Both the position numbers and the translations under genes were made by a program. The notes below the pieces were generated by a model. The model ran no database searches and was not told where the DNA came from. It saw only the letters and a list, made by a program, of their open reading frames with translations. A stretch of DNA of 64,000 nucleotides from Glaciecola sp. 33A (lineage in GTDB: Bacteria > Pseudomonadota > Gammaproteobacteria > Enterobacterales > Alteromonadaceae), in the NCBI RefSeq assembly GCF_002836745.1, contig NZ_PJAR01000035.1, forward strand, positions 62,001-126,000, written 5' to 3'. The stretch's first letter is position 1. The number at the start of each line of letters is the position of its first letter. Positions 27,505-36,414 of the stretch are shown here, piece by piece.

Positions 27505-27661
27505 ATAGATAGTCGTCATGATATTAAAACGATCACGCCAACAGTTTCAGTAGATACAGGAAAACGGGAACGTACAAGTGATATGGATTTAGCAGGGAAT
27601 GTCGCTAAACCGATATCGTGACACTAAATGTAACGCCATCAGTTAACACTGCGCCGCCCTA
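27505..27661 (+). pseudogene. decayed 3' extension of the PKD lipoprotein gene
   Basis: After the in-frame TGA at 27502, the frame reads IDSRHDIKTITPTVSVDTG and then DLAGNVAKPI; after a +1 shift near 27615 it continues VTLNVTPSVNTAPP and stops. This is typical of a bacterial Ig-like/DUF5011 domain (GTW... DLAGN ... VTLNV). The TGA sits where a Trp (TGG) would be expected. The rest of the gap to 27956 shows nothing. Confidence 0.6.
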
Positions 27662-27956
27662 GCTCTATATATTAACTTTTTGTAGCTGATTTTTTGTAAT
27701 CCAATTTAACTTAGTCGTGCGACTGATCCGTCTTCTATAGGTGTCAGTTACTTTTACACTCCTTGAGTCTAAACCAGTAATGCAGTATTGAGGATGGCGC
27801 AAGCTTTTGTTATTTATATATTATTTTTATCGGCTCGATAATTGCTTATATCAAACAAAGCTAAATCATAATTAAAAATAGCAGTTAACTGGTGTTAAAC
27901 ATTTATTGAACCGCAAATTTTTGTGGCTCTGTCATTACTAAAAGGAATTTACTTAC

Positions 27957-28625
27957 ATGAAATTGATTTCAATCATTCTCGCTTTTTCTATTTTATTTTT
28001 AGCATCACACGCAAACGCTGTAATAATTAAATCTAAGGACTGGTCGTTCAAAGCTACCAATGAATCTTGGAACAGTATATCCACTAGGTACGATAAAAAT
28101 GGGCGTCTAGAGTGTACATCGAAGCCATGTGCACGAGAATATTGGGCGTCTTCTGATGAACTTACGAAGATGTTTGATTTTGCTAGTATTAATGAACTAA
28201 TCTCTGGTGTGATTGTTGAAAACTCAGGAGATTCGTTTGTTAATTCAATTTTCCTAGGGTCAGGGCCGTCGCTTAGCGTTGGTCTTATTAGTAACATTTG
28301 GCATGGCTGGCTGCGAGAAGAAGACCCATTGAATATAGACGAAGCCCTCAGCGCTCAGGTTGACGGCGGATGTTATCAAATTTCAAGTGATGGAGTCGAT
28401 TGTAGTTTGTCCAGCTCGCCTACCTTCAGTACTCACCCTAAAACATCTGCTGACGAGGGAGCGAGTGGGAACGTTGCAATAACTGGTCATTGGGTTTACA
28501 CAAAAGTAAATGAGCCAAGTGCAATTGCTTTGTTTATTCTGAGCTTGTTCGTCATTGGGTTTGGTCGAATAAAGTTAAATGCTAGGTTTCTGAGGTTTTT
28601 TTCAAAGCCAAAAATACACCTGTAA
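27957..28625 (+). CDS. PEP-CTERM-type exported protein
   Basis: 222 aa. Signal peptide (MKLISIILAFSILFLASHANA, cut after ANA) and a C-terminal sorting signal: NEPSAIALF, a hydrophobic helix and a basic end (GRIKLNARFLRFF). This is a variant of PEP-CTERM, read by exosortase (XrtA) in bacteria with matching exopolysaccharide loci, like the one at 34-63 kb here. The middle part (about residues 22-190) is not recognised. Preceded by AAAAGGAA about 11 nt upstream. Confidence 0.75.
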   Translation: MKLISIILAFSILFLASHANAVIIKSKDWSFKATNESWNSISTRYDKNGRLECTSKPCAREYWASSDELTKMFDFASINELISGVIVENSGDSFVNSIFLGSGPSLSVGLISNIWHGWLREEDPLNIDEALSAQVDGGCYQISSDGVDCSLSSSPTFSTHPKTSADEGASGNVAITGHWVYTKVNEPSAIALFILSLFVIGFGRIKLNARFLRFFSKPKIHL

Positions 28626-28809
28626 TCTATTTTTTTTAGTTATCCACTTTTAGTATTTTTGATAATCACTAAAGTGGCTAACTTTTATCTTTCTTTATAT
28701 TGACTTATCAAAAACAAGTAATTGTGTCTGGGATTACTTGTTTCCCTGAAAAGTTAAATAAACGCATTGATTTGAAAGGCTGATTAAGACGGCATAGAGA
28801 GAGTAGTAT

Positions 28810-29461
28810 TTGGGAAATGTAAGATTTTTATTGCTTAGCTTGTTACTAAGCTCAGCTTCAATAGCTAATTCAGCTTTGCTCGATAGTAGTGACGGTATGA
28901 TTTATGATAATGTGCTAGGTATTATATGGCTTGCTGATGCTAACTACGCTAAAACCTCTGGTTATGATGATGACGGCAGAATGAGCTTTGATGAAGCTAA
29001 CATATGGGCTGAACAACTCAGCTATGGCGGATTTGATGATTGGAGGTTGCACAAAGTAGCCCAGCCCAACGATACTTGTGAAAATGGGGTTGGGTACGAT
29101 TATGACTGCATTCAAAATGAACTAGCTTACATGTTTATGATTAACTTAGGCTTTAAAGATATACCTCAACCAGTTACCAGTTATACCCTGAACGAGAATT
29201 ATTACCTTTTCCAAAACATAAAGCTTACAGTCCAATACTGGTCAGGGACATTAATGATTCCTTCCACAGCGGAGTTTGGATATTACACTACAGGCTTAGG
29301 CTAAGCTCGTGTAGAGCAAAATGCAGTTGATACAATAATTAGCTCGGGTTTGGGCTGTTCGTGATGGTGGTATTGCTTCTGCATCTGTACCAGAACCTTC
29401 AACACTGGTTATCTGTGTTTTAGGTATTGTAGGTCTTACACTCCCTAGAGTTAAAAAATAA
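28810..29461 (+). pseudogene. DUF1566-type PEP-CTERM protein, frameshifted
   Basis: A TTG-started 164-codon frame has a signal peptide and the DUF1566 (Lcl) pattern: MIYDNVLGIIWLADANYAKT, MSFDEANIWAEQL, GFDDWRL and YWSGT. It stops at TAA 29302. In the +1 frame from about 29342 comes RVWAVRDGG and a textbook PEP-CTERM tail (VPEPSTLVICVLGIVGLTLP, then RVKK) ending at 29461. One frameshift and one stop thus separate the protein from its sorting signal; the N-terminal piece would be released, not anchored. A sequencing error is possible. Confidence 0.78.
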
Positions 29462-29905
29462 ATACTCTTAATAAACTTGATAGGTTTCTGCCTTAAACTC
29501 GTGCTCGCGGCTTAAATTTCACGTAGAAATTTGGATGGGCAATGACCGCTGTTGTTTAGATTATCGGTTAGCAGTCAAGCACACTAAACCCCATTTACTC
29601 TCGGTATTTCATGACTGCTGGCGGATAATCCCCAGTGAACGAAACCGCGGTGAGTTACCTTCGAACCTGTGCTATGGGGATTTCGATGTGGCGTGGGCGG
29701 GTGTTGATGTGAGGTTTGTGGCTTTTGTTTTTTCGGGCGAGTGATCTAGTCGTTTTACAAATCACCTTGCTGCATTTTATTGTGTTAATAACATTACCGC
29801 TCCGTTTTTTGCCCTTATTTGTGTGTTGTCTTGATTTCCAAGTATAGCGAGCCTGACATCGTCTTTTAACGAGGGTATAGATGGTGCTGTTATGGCTGTT
29901 TAGTA
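29462..29905. other. region downstream of the pseudogene, probable IS91 end
   Basis: 444 bp without a supported gene. AAATTTC-ACGTA-GAAATTT (29514-29532) is a perfect 7-bp hairpin. G+C rises from about 29590 onward, so the replication-origin end of the IS91 element probably lies between there and the transposase stop; I could not fix the exact border. Confidence 0.4.
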
Positions 29906-31095
29906 TCATCTTACTTCAGCTTTTGGCGGGGCGCGAGGCAAGTATACAGGCTCTTTTATTGCCATTATCTCCAAGGGCTGTTGGCACTTTCGGCAGTTGA
30001 ATACAGCAGTCTCCTCGTCAGCTTTGGCTGATGTTTCATCTACTTCGGGCGCAGGCGCATCCAGTAATTTGCGAGCCAGTGCCATCTTGGGGCGGCTCGC
30101 CAGCAAACCGAAGTGGCGTATACGATGAAACCCTGATGGCAATACATGCAGCATGAACCGGCGAATGAATTCAACGGTGTCGAGCTGCATAGTTTTATGC
30201 TGATTATTCCCTTTTCGCCGGTAGTCCTTGTAAGTAAAGCTCACCTGTTTGTCGTTTATCTCGCGCAGTCGACTGTTAGAGATGGCGACTCGATGCGTAT
30301 ATCGGGCTAAGTAGGCTAACACTGCCCTTGGCCCTGCAAAGGGCTTTTTGGCATAGACAACCCATTCTCGGTTTTGCTGTTGTGTGCACCACTTAGCAAA
30401 CTTTTCAGCATCCTCAAGCTCACTGACCTCACTAAAGAATAATAAGCGTTTATGCTCAAATAGCGCACGCAGTCCTTCAACAAACAAGCGGCGAAACAAG
30501 CGCGATAATACCCGCACAGGTAAAAAGAAGCCCTTCTTACAGGCTTGCCATTGTTGCTCACCGGTTTTAATGCCGCCACCGGGCACAATGCAGTGCACAT
30601 GCGGATGATGTACCATCGCCGAGCCCCACGTGTGCAGTACCATGGTGGTGCCAATGTGCGCCCCTAGATGTTTAGGGTCGCCGGCTATGGTGGCGAGCGT
30701 TCGCGCTGCCGCCTTCATCAATAAGCCGTACATATCGGCTTTGTTGTAAAAGGCCAACTGACTGATGGCAGCGGGCAAGGTGAACACCACATGGTAGTAA
30801 TCGACCGGCAACAACTGCGTTTGCCGTGCTTCTAGCCAGCGCTTAGCACTCGATGCCTGACACTTCGGGCAATCGTTTCACGACAAGGCCCATTACGACA
30901 TGAGTTATACGCGATTACGTCAGTCTCACATTGCGAGCAATGTAATTGATGACCACCTAGTTTGGCACTTCGGCAAGCCTCAATCGCCGACATCACTTTG
31001 AGTTGACTCAGGTGAAGGTGCTTGCCTTGTTTCGCTTTATATTGTGCACCATGGAAGCGAAACACATCAGCCACCTCCAACGAGGGTCGAGCCAC
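29906..31095 (-). pseudogene. IS91-family Y1 transposase, frameshifted
   Basis: The N-terminal part (30832-31095) holds the zinc-ribbon start (HCSQCETD, NSCRNGPC) and then goes out of frame. The rest (to 29906) resumes as PKCQASSAKRWLEARQTQLLPVDYYHVVF and carries the HUH motif HPHVHCIVPGGG and the catalytic Tyr region YLARYTHRVAISN. The break is near 30865-30890, where the expected CRNxHCPKCQ is interrupted by about 16-20 extra bases. The intact part could start internally at 30814 (MLPVDYY), but would lack the zinc ribbon. Confidence 0.88.
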
Positions 31096-31098
31096 CGC

Positions 31099-31992
31099 TT
31101 ATTCGTCAACCTCCTCCGGTTTCATCGATAATGCATCCAGTGGACCCACCACCTTATCAATCAACTTCGTGGCGACCTGCGTATAAAGCGCAGTGGTATC
31201 GAGTTTGCTGTGTCCCAGCAGAGTTTGGATAACTCTGATATCTACACCTGCTTCCAGCAAATGGGTGGCAAATGAGTGACGCAGACAGTGCATAGATACG
31301 CGCTTTTCAATGCCCGCATCCTTTGCCGCCGCCAAACAGCCTCGACTGAGTTGTCGGGTAGACATTGGGTTATACGGTTGTTGACCGGGGAACAACCAAC
31401 CGCCTTTTAACATCAAGTTTTGTGCCTGAGCGTACTTATACCAATCGCGTAAACACACCAACAGTGCGGGAGAGAGTTTCGCTAACCTGTCTTTTTTGCC
31501 CTTTCCTTGCTCGATAATGAGCACCATACGTTTGCTGTCTATATCCGACACTTTTAATGCAACCACCTCACTAATTCTCAAGCCAGCGCCATATGCCACC
31601 GACAGGGCTGTTGTGTACTTCGGTGAATGACAAGCATCAATGAGGCGTTTTACTTCCTCGACACTCAGCACCGTGGGTAATTTACGAGGAACAGGTACGC
31701 GACATAATCGCTTAACAACATCTGGACGATCTAAAGTCTTGGCGAACAAAAATTGCAAGCCCGTTATCGTCCCATTCATAGTGAAGTTTGATGCACCTTG
31801 TTCGGCTAACGCTATCTGAAACTCTCGCAACTGTGCTGATGTTGCCTGCTCTGGCGAGTGTTTCAGATACTTGGCAAGCTTATCGACGGCCCTAAGATAA
31901 CCGATTTGGGTTCTAGGGTTGAGCTTACGCATGTTCATTTCGTCTATCATGAGTTGGCGAAGGGGACTAATTTGCTTTTTGACTTGAGTCAT
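31099..31992 (-). CDS. IS91-associated tyrosine recombinase/integrase
   Basis: 297 aa. N-terminal SAM-like core-binding domain (about 10-95), then the catalytic domain with Arg (GAGLRISEV), HxxR (HCLRHSFATHLLE), His in LLGHSKLDTTALYT and the final Tyr in that segment. All catalytic residues are visible. It ends 3 bp before the transposase start, a standard arrangement for this IS91 subgroup. Intact. Confidence 0.92.
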   Translation of the reverse strand: MTQVKKQISPLRQLMIDEMNMRKLNPRTQIGYLRAVDKLAKYLKHSPEQATSAQLREFQIALAEQGASNFTMNGTITGLQFLFAKTLDRPDVVKRLCRVPVPRKLPTVLSVEEVKRLIDACHSPKYTTALSVAYGAGLRISEVVALKVSDIDSKRMVLIIEQGKGKKDRLAKLSPALLVCLRDWYKYAQAQNLMLKGGWLFPGQQPYNPMSTRQLSRGCLAAAKDAGIEKRVSMHCLRHSFATHLLEAGVDIRVIQTLLGHSKLDTTALYTQVATKLIDKVVGPLDALSMKPEEVDE

Positions 31993-32742
31993 ATCATCAC
32001 TCCTTAAGTGAATTCAGGGCGGGATGCCCTTTATTCAGCTTAAATGAGGAAACGATGTGGTGGTTACTTTTTGAGCTATAAAAAACAACCCTACCGCGGG
32101 TAGCAGTTTAGTTCTTTGCCGTAGAGCCGACCGTCAGAGATACATGCTCGACGATCCGCAATAAGATTAGAGCGGGAATGATCAAAAAGAATCTAACCGT
32201 CTTCTTAAGCAGCACTTTCTGTCAATTGTTTAATCGTGCTTTATAGTTGTTAAGAATGATTTAGCTAACCAAACAAATCATAAAGCCAAAACCACTTGAA
32301 AGCGGTTTCATAATGTTAGTGTGAGTTTGAAACTTTAATTAACTTGCATAGTTACTAAAGCACTGACAATCGCGTTGCTAAGTCTTCGGATAGAAAAAAT
32401 CGCTTTGTAATTTCACTATTTTTGATAATGACAACAAGGCAGCCCAAGTGTCCCAAATGGTCTCAATCTGGTCACAATGAAATAATTTAAAAAGATATGG
32501 TCACAGCCGACAACACTAAATAAAAACTAGCAAATGCTCCTTACGGTTTGATATTTTTGCAACGAATAGTCTGTTTCACTGGCGTTGACACGATAAAAAT
32601 ATCTATTTGCAGCTTCACGTATATTCGATGATATCGCCAGTATGTATGTTACCGTTGCTTATTCGCTCAAATCTACTCTGTTGCATAGATCAGTGATGTA
32701 CTTTATTTTTTCTATTTACCTTAGCCAGCCGGATACAAGTCA
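31993..32742. other. gene-free region between IS91 element and ATP-grasp gene
   Basis: 750 bp without a supported ORF. Near the element it has two small hairpins: GGGC-gggat-GCCC (about 32026-32038) and CTACC-GCG-GGTAG (about 32092-32104), candidates for the terIS end of the element. Beyond about 32200 the DNA is AT-rich with no recognisable content. Confidence 0.45.
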
Positions 32743-33579
32743 ATGTCTATTTTAATTCTCACTGATATCCCAGAATGGATTCGCCCCCTCGTTGGCCTTT
32801 TAGAATCGAGGGGCATCAAAGTGCAAGTTACTGATGATCCGGAGCAGATCACAGCGAATGGGTTGATCGTCAACCGCGTGTCCGCCCTTCTTGCTGAGCG
32901 TGACAAGGCTCGGGCGGATCGGATCACCAATTCTCTGCGAACATGGGAGACCGAGGGTAGGTCTGTGATCAACGGATCATTCTGCTTCCAGACCGGCTAC
33001 AGTAAGTTGGCTCAAGCCAAGCTTTTTAACGACTGCGGAGTGCTTACGCCGCAAACGTACCCCGCAGTTCCGGGCGGACGCGCCATACACGGAAAAACGG
33101 TCCTTCTCAAACCACCTGCAGGTGGTTTTGGCAGAGGGATCCGGATACTTGAAGACGGCGAACCCTCGCCAGATGGACTTTTTAGTCGAGGAGAAGGCTG
33201 GATTGAGCAAGAGATGCTAACCGCCGCAGACGGCCGCGTCCACCGGATCGAAGTCCTCGGTTCCGACATCCTTTACGAAGCCAGCTCACCGATTCAAGCT
33301 GACAAGTTCGACTACTGCCTAGCTCACCCGGAATCGGATGTTACCCTCAGGCCTGCTCGCGAAATTGCCCCGAAAGTAACCGAGTCGGTGAAAAAAATTA
33401 TGCAGTCCGCAAGGATGGAGCTCGGCGCAGTCGAGTACCTTCTGGATGAAAAGGGCAATCCGGTTTTCATCGACCTGAACCCAGTTTCCAGCTTTCATCC
33501 GGGCGCGACAGCCGTCCTTGGTTGCGATCCCATCGACGCCACCGCCGCCTATTTGATTCAAAGATCCGCGGGGCTTTAA
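32743..33579 (+). CDS. ATP-grasp (RimK-like) ligase, high G+C orphan
   Basis: 278 aa of the ATP-grasp fold: N-terminal domain (1-90), ATP-binding LLKPPAGGFGRGIRIL (about 123-138) and the Mg/ATP site GAVEYLLDEKGNPVFIDLNP (about 227-246, with Glu/Asp-x-Asn). Such enzymes join a carboxylate to an amine or thiol through an acyl phosphate, e.g. peptide tagging as in RimK. Two sampled 60-base blocks are 55 and 62 percent G+C against roughly 37 percent in a sampled neighbour, which suggests recent transfer, perhaps with the adjacent IS91 element. It has no operon partner and only a weak ribosome site. Substrate unknown. Confidence 0.82.
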   Translation: MSILILTDIPEWIRPLVGLLESRGIKVQVTDDPEQITANGLIVNRVSALLAERDKARADRITNSLRTWETEGRSVINGSFCFQTGYSKLAQAKLFNDCGVLTPQTYPAVPGGRAIHGKTVLLKPPAGGFGRGIRILEDGEPSPDGLFSRGEGWIEQEMLTAADGRVHRIEVLGSDILYEASSPIQADKFDYCLAHPESDVTLRPAREIAPKVTESVKKIMQSARMELGAVEYLLDEKGNPVFIDLNPVSSFHPGATAVLGCDPIDATAAYLIQRSAGL

Positions 33580-33691
33580 AAAGGGTCAAAGGTAGGCCTA
33601 GAATGACTTTTTATGCAACAGTCAAGCTTACTTGGTTTCCAAACAGTGCATTAGCCCTTAAGAACTCAAACGTATGCCGAGTTGAAATGTT

Positions 33692-33712
33692 AATTTATAA
33701 TTTATAATTTAT
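33692..33712. repeat. AT-rich heptamer repeat (AATTTAT)3
   Basis: Three exact AATTTAT units in the gap between the ATP-grasp gene and the polysaccharide locus. No function inferred. Confidence 0.7.
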
Positions 33713-33790
33713 AAAAAAGATGGCGCTACTTTTTTGAACTAATTTAAATGAATTTGAGCGAATTTGATATCACGCCTGTGGCAAACAATG

Positions 33791-34876
33791 TTAACAAAGC
33801 GCCAAATAGGATTTTGTTACATCTTTTGCATTTATCTTACCAAGTATTGTTGCATCAGTTAAATTAACATTAGCTTTCAAAGCGTTATTAATAGCAATAG
33901 CTAATTGATGCGGATCCTGTGGTGGAACTAAGTATTGAGATAAGTCATCCAGCAATATTTCATTTGGCCCGTGCGGACAATTTGTTGATACAACCTTTGT
34001 TCCACATACAATAGCCTCAATTAACACTGTAGGTAAACCTTCGAAATCAGAACTAAGTGCGAGTAGTTCGGCATTTTTTATCCAAGGATAAGGGTTAGTT
34101 GTGAATCCAGGTAAAATCAATCGATCCGAAACGCCCATTTTTTCACTTAATTTTCGCAATTTTTTAGTGTTACCAGCTAAGCATACTAGCTTTATCGGTG
34201 ACTCAATAAGTTTAAGTGCAGCAAATAAAATATCGTGTCTTTTGGCTTTAGCAGCGCGGCCTACATGTAGAATGTATTTTTCAAGCGGCAATCGCTCTGT
34301 TGTTTTATTTGATAACGATTTAATGCGCGCAATATCAAAAGGATTATAGATTGTAGTCACGGAACTAGGATTGTAAAGCGATGCTGTTTTCAACTCTTGC
34401 GCTACCCCATCAGATACGGCGACCAACTGCTTATCTGACATGCGTTTTATTATTTTTCGCATATACCAATATTTGATTGGACCCATCAATTTTTCACGTT
34501 GAAGCTCTATATTAAAGGAGTTATGAATAACATAAAAACACTTTTTCAAATTAATAAGGTGAGCTAAACGATAGCTTTCAAGCAAATTTACCAAGACCAA
34601 ATCGAACGGTTGTTGTTGTTTCTCTGCGGCTTTAATTGCCGCGGACAAAACTGCAGCATGCCGATGACCACTGAACCAACTGCGCAAAGACGGTTTATTT
34701 CCCTTAAAAGGAAAAACCACATCGATTGAATCTGGCACGATATGCTCAACATTTTCCTTCAATGAAAAGAACGTCACGGTATTCCCTTGCGCAATCATTT
34801 CTTGGGCAAGCGTAAGCATAACCCGCTCAGCACCGCCGCCGGCGAGCGAGTCAATAATAACCGCAACATTCTTCAT
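33791..34876 (-). CDS. family 4 glycosyltransferase
   Basis: 361-aa GT-B enzyme. N-terminal IIDSLAGGGAERVMLTLA (acceptor-domain start) and C-terminal LHVGRAAKAKRHDILFAAL plus SSDFEGLPTVLIEAIVCGTKVVSTNCPHGPNEIL, the EX7E-type nucleotide-sugar site (E...GLP..LIEA). It transfers a sugar to a lipid-linked glycan at the cytosolic face of the inner membrane. Single gene on the minus strand; its ATG has no strong ribosome site. Donor and acceptor not predictable. Confidence 0.9.
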   Translation of the reverse strand: MKNVAVIIDSLAGGGAERVMLTLAQEMIAQGNTVTFFSLKENVEHIVPDSIDVVFPFKGNKPSLRSWFSGHRHAAVLSAAIKAAEKQQQPFDLVLVNLLESYRLAHLINLKKCFYVIHNSFNIELQREKLMGPIKYWYMRKIIKRMSDKQLVAVSDGVAQELKTASLYNPSSVTTIYNPFDIARIKSLSNKTTERLPLEKYILHVGRAAKAKRHDILFAALKLIESPIKLVCLAGNTKKLRKLSEKMGVSDRLILPGFTTNPYPWIKNAELLALSSDFEGLPTVLIEAIVCGTKVVSTNCPHGPNEILLDDLSQYLVPPQDPHQLAIAINNALKANVNLTDATILGKINAKDVTKSYLALC

Positions 34877-34980
34877 ATTTTTAGCCTTGTATTTGTCTAT
34901 TAATTAGCGAATTCTCAACCAAAAAAGGCAAACTCACAGGTAAGTACAAGCATATCTAGGTTTACATTAGCAATAGGCAC

Positions 34981-35337
34981 TCAACTTTGTGCAAATAGTT
35001 TTCTGCAGTAGTTAAGCGGGTCTTTATAAGGCATCGCTTTTTCACTACTAGGGGTTGGCACCGTGATATAAATAGCCGCGCCATGTTCAACTGCCTAGCG
35101 TGATTTTTGCGCACCTGAAGAAACATGCTGTGATATTTTTACTGACCGAAGTATCCTGTCCTCTTCATTCACTCCCAACTGAAGAGTAATTGCGTTAGCT
35201 CATTTCTACTAATTCCTGACAGTATACTTTAAATCTTCTAGAACAAATGAGGTCGGATCCCATGAGGGGTTGTTAAAAGCATTATTGATCAACATGTTCA
35301 CCTGCTCATCGCTAAAATTTATTTGTGCTTCAGAAAT
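34981..35337 (-). pseudogene. decayed coding remnant, family not recognised
   Basis: One minus-strand frame of 119 codons with about four internal stops still reads as protein: SEAQINFSDEQVNMLINNAF, DPTSFVLEDLKYTVRN, later LGVNEEDRILRSVKISQ and HGAAIYITVPTPSSEKAMPY ending YCRKLFAQS. The preserved composition between stops suggests a gene that decayed in place rather than chance. I do not recognise the family. It fills most of the 514-bp gap after the epimerase gene. Confidence 0.35.
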
Positions 35338-35390
35338 TTAAATGAGTCACTTTTTTACCCGATTTTTCACTCGTTTTTTTACCCATCATT

Positions 35391-36413
35391 TTACAAATCA
35401 ATTTTATAAAAATCTTTATACCATTCAACAAAAGCAGCAATACCGTCGTCTAGGTTGGTACTTGGGCGATAACCCACTTCCTTAACCAATGCTTCAACAT
35501 CAGCATAGGTTTCGACTACGTCACCTGGTTGCATTGGCAATAAATTTTTTTCAGCGGTTTTACCGAGTGCTTTTTCTATTGTTTCGATAAACGTAAGCAG
35601 GTGTACTGGTGTTTGTGCACCAATGTTATAAATACGCCATGGGTCTTTGCTGGAACTAGGAGAAGGTGACTTAGCGTCCCATTCTGGGTCCGGCGTAGCG
35701 ACATGCATCATGGTTTTAATAACGCCTGATACAATGTCATCAATGTAGGTAAAATCACGGCGATGATTGCCAAAATTATAAACATCGATAGGTTCACCCG
35801 CGCTGATCGCCTTGGTAAATTTAAACGGTGCCATATCAGGGCGCCCCCAAGGACCATATACTGTGAAGAAGCGTAAGCCCGTTGTTGGTAAATTATATAA
35901 ATGGCTATAGGTGTGAGCCATCAATTCATTGGCTTTCTTGCTAGCTGCGTAAAGTGAAACCGGATGATCAACATTATCGTCAACACTGAATGGCATCGTT
36001 TCATTAGCACCATAAACCGAGCTTGATGAGGCATACACTAAGTGCGCCACCTCATGATGGCGACAACCCTCTAGTATATTCATAAAACCAACAATATTAG
36101 CGTCGATATATGCATGTGGATTTTCAATCGAAAACCTAACGCCCGCTTGCGCTGCAAGATGAATAACACGATCGAATTTATGCGCTTCAAACAAGGCTTC
36201 CATTGGATCACGATGTGCAATATCCATCTTTATGAATTCGAAACGAGCGGCGTTTTTATGCTCTGCTATCCAATCTAACCGCGCTTGTTTAAGCGATATA
36301 TCGTAGTAATCATTGATATTGTCTATACCGATGATATCCATGTCCATATCAAGTAATTGACGACATGTGTGGGCGCCGATAAAACCTGCTGCGCCGGTGA
36401 CTAAAATTTTCAA
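35391..36413 (-). CDS. NAD-dependent sugar epimerase (UDP-glucuronate 4-epimerase-like)
   Basis: 340-aa extended SDR. NAD site ILVTGAAGFIGAHTC at the N-terminus, active-site SSSSVYG and YAASKKANE (YxxxK), sugar-binding LRFFTVYGPWGRPDMAPFKF. The last motif is typical of UDP-glucuronate 4-epimerases (CapI/LpsL), making UDP-galacturonate for polysaccharides. The TTG at 36413 (preceded by AAGGAA) is chosen because the longer frame overlaps the upstream gene, whose stop ends at 36415. It is last in a five-gene operon. Confidence 0.9.
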   Translation of the reverse strand: MKILVTGAAGFIGAHTCRQLLDMDMDIIGIDNINDYYDISLKQARLDWIAEHKNAARFEFIKMDIAHRDPMEALFEAHKFDRVIHLAAQAGVRFSIENPHAYIDANIVGFMNILEGCRHHEVAHLVYASSSSVYGANETMPFSVDDNVDHPVSLYAASKKANELMAHTYSHLYNLPTTGLRFFTVYGPWGRPDMAPFKFTKAISAGEPIDVYNFGNHRRDFTYIDDIVSGVIKTMMHVATPDPEWDAKSPSPSSSKDPWRIYNIGAQTPVHLLTFIETIEKALGKTAEKNLLPMQPGDVVETYADVEALVKEVGYRPSTNLDDGIAAFVEWYKDFYKIDL

Positions 36414-36414
36414 T

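Larger units (their letters stand above)
29906..31992 (-). mobile_element. IS91-family element: tyrosine recombinase plus frameshifted Y1 transposase
   Basis: Two-gene IS91-like unit on the minus strand: integrase (31099-31992) followed by the HUH/Y1 transposase (29906-31095, broken). Coordinates cover the genes only; termini were not located. Elements of this layout move by rolling-circle transposition and can carry neighbouring DNA. With the transposase broken, this copy is probably immobile unless complemented. Confidence 0.85.

Noticed and set aside
29535-29744. 69-codon frame near the IS91 end
   Set aside because: Cys/Trp-rich translation without family pattern, in probable IS terminal DNA.
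32743-33579. Several long frames on the other strand and frame of the ATP-grasp gene
   Set aside because: Shadow frames caused by high G+C; only the plus-strand frame shows a conserved fold.
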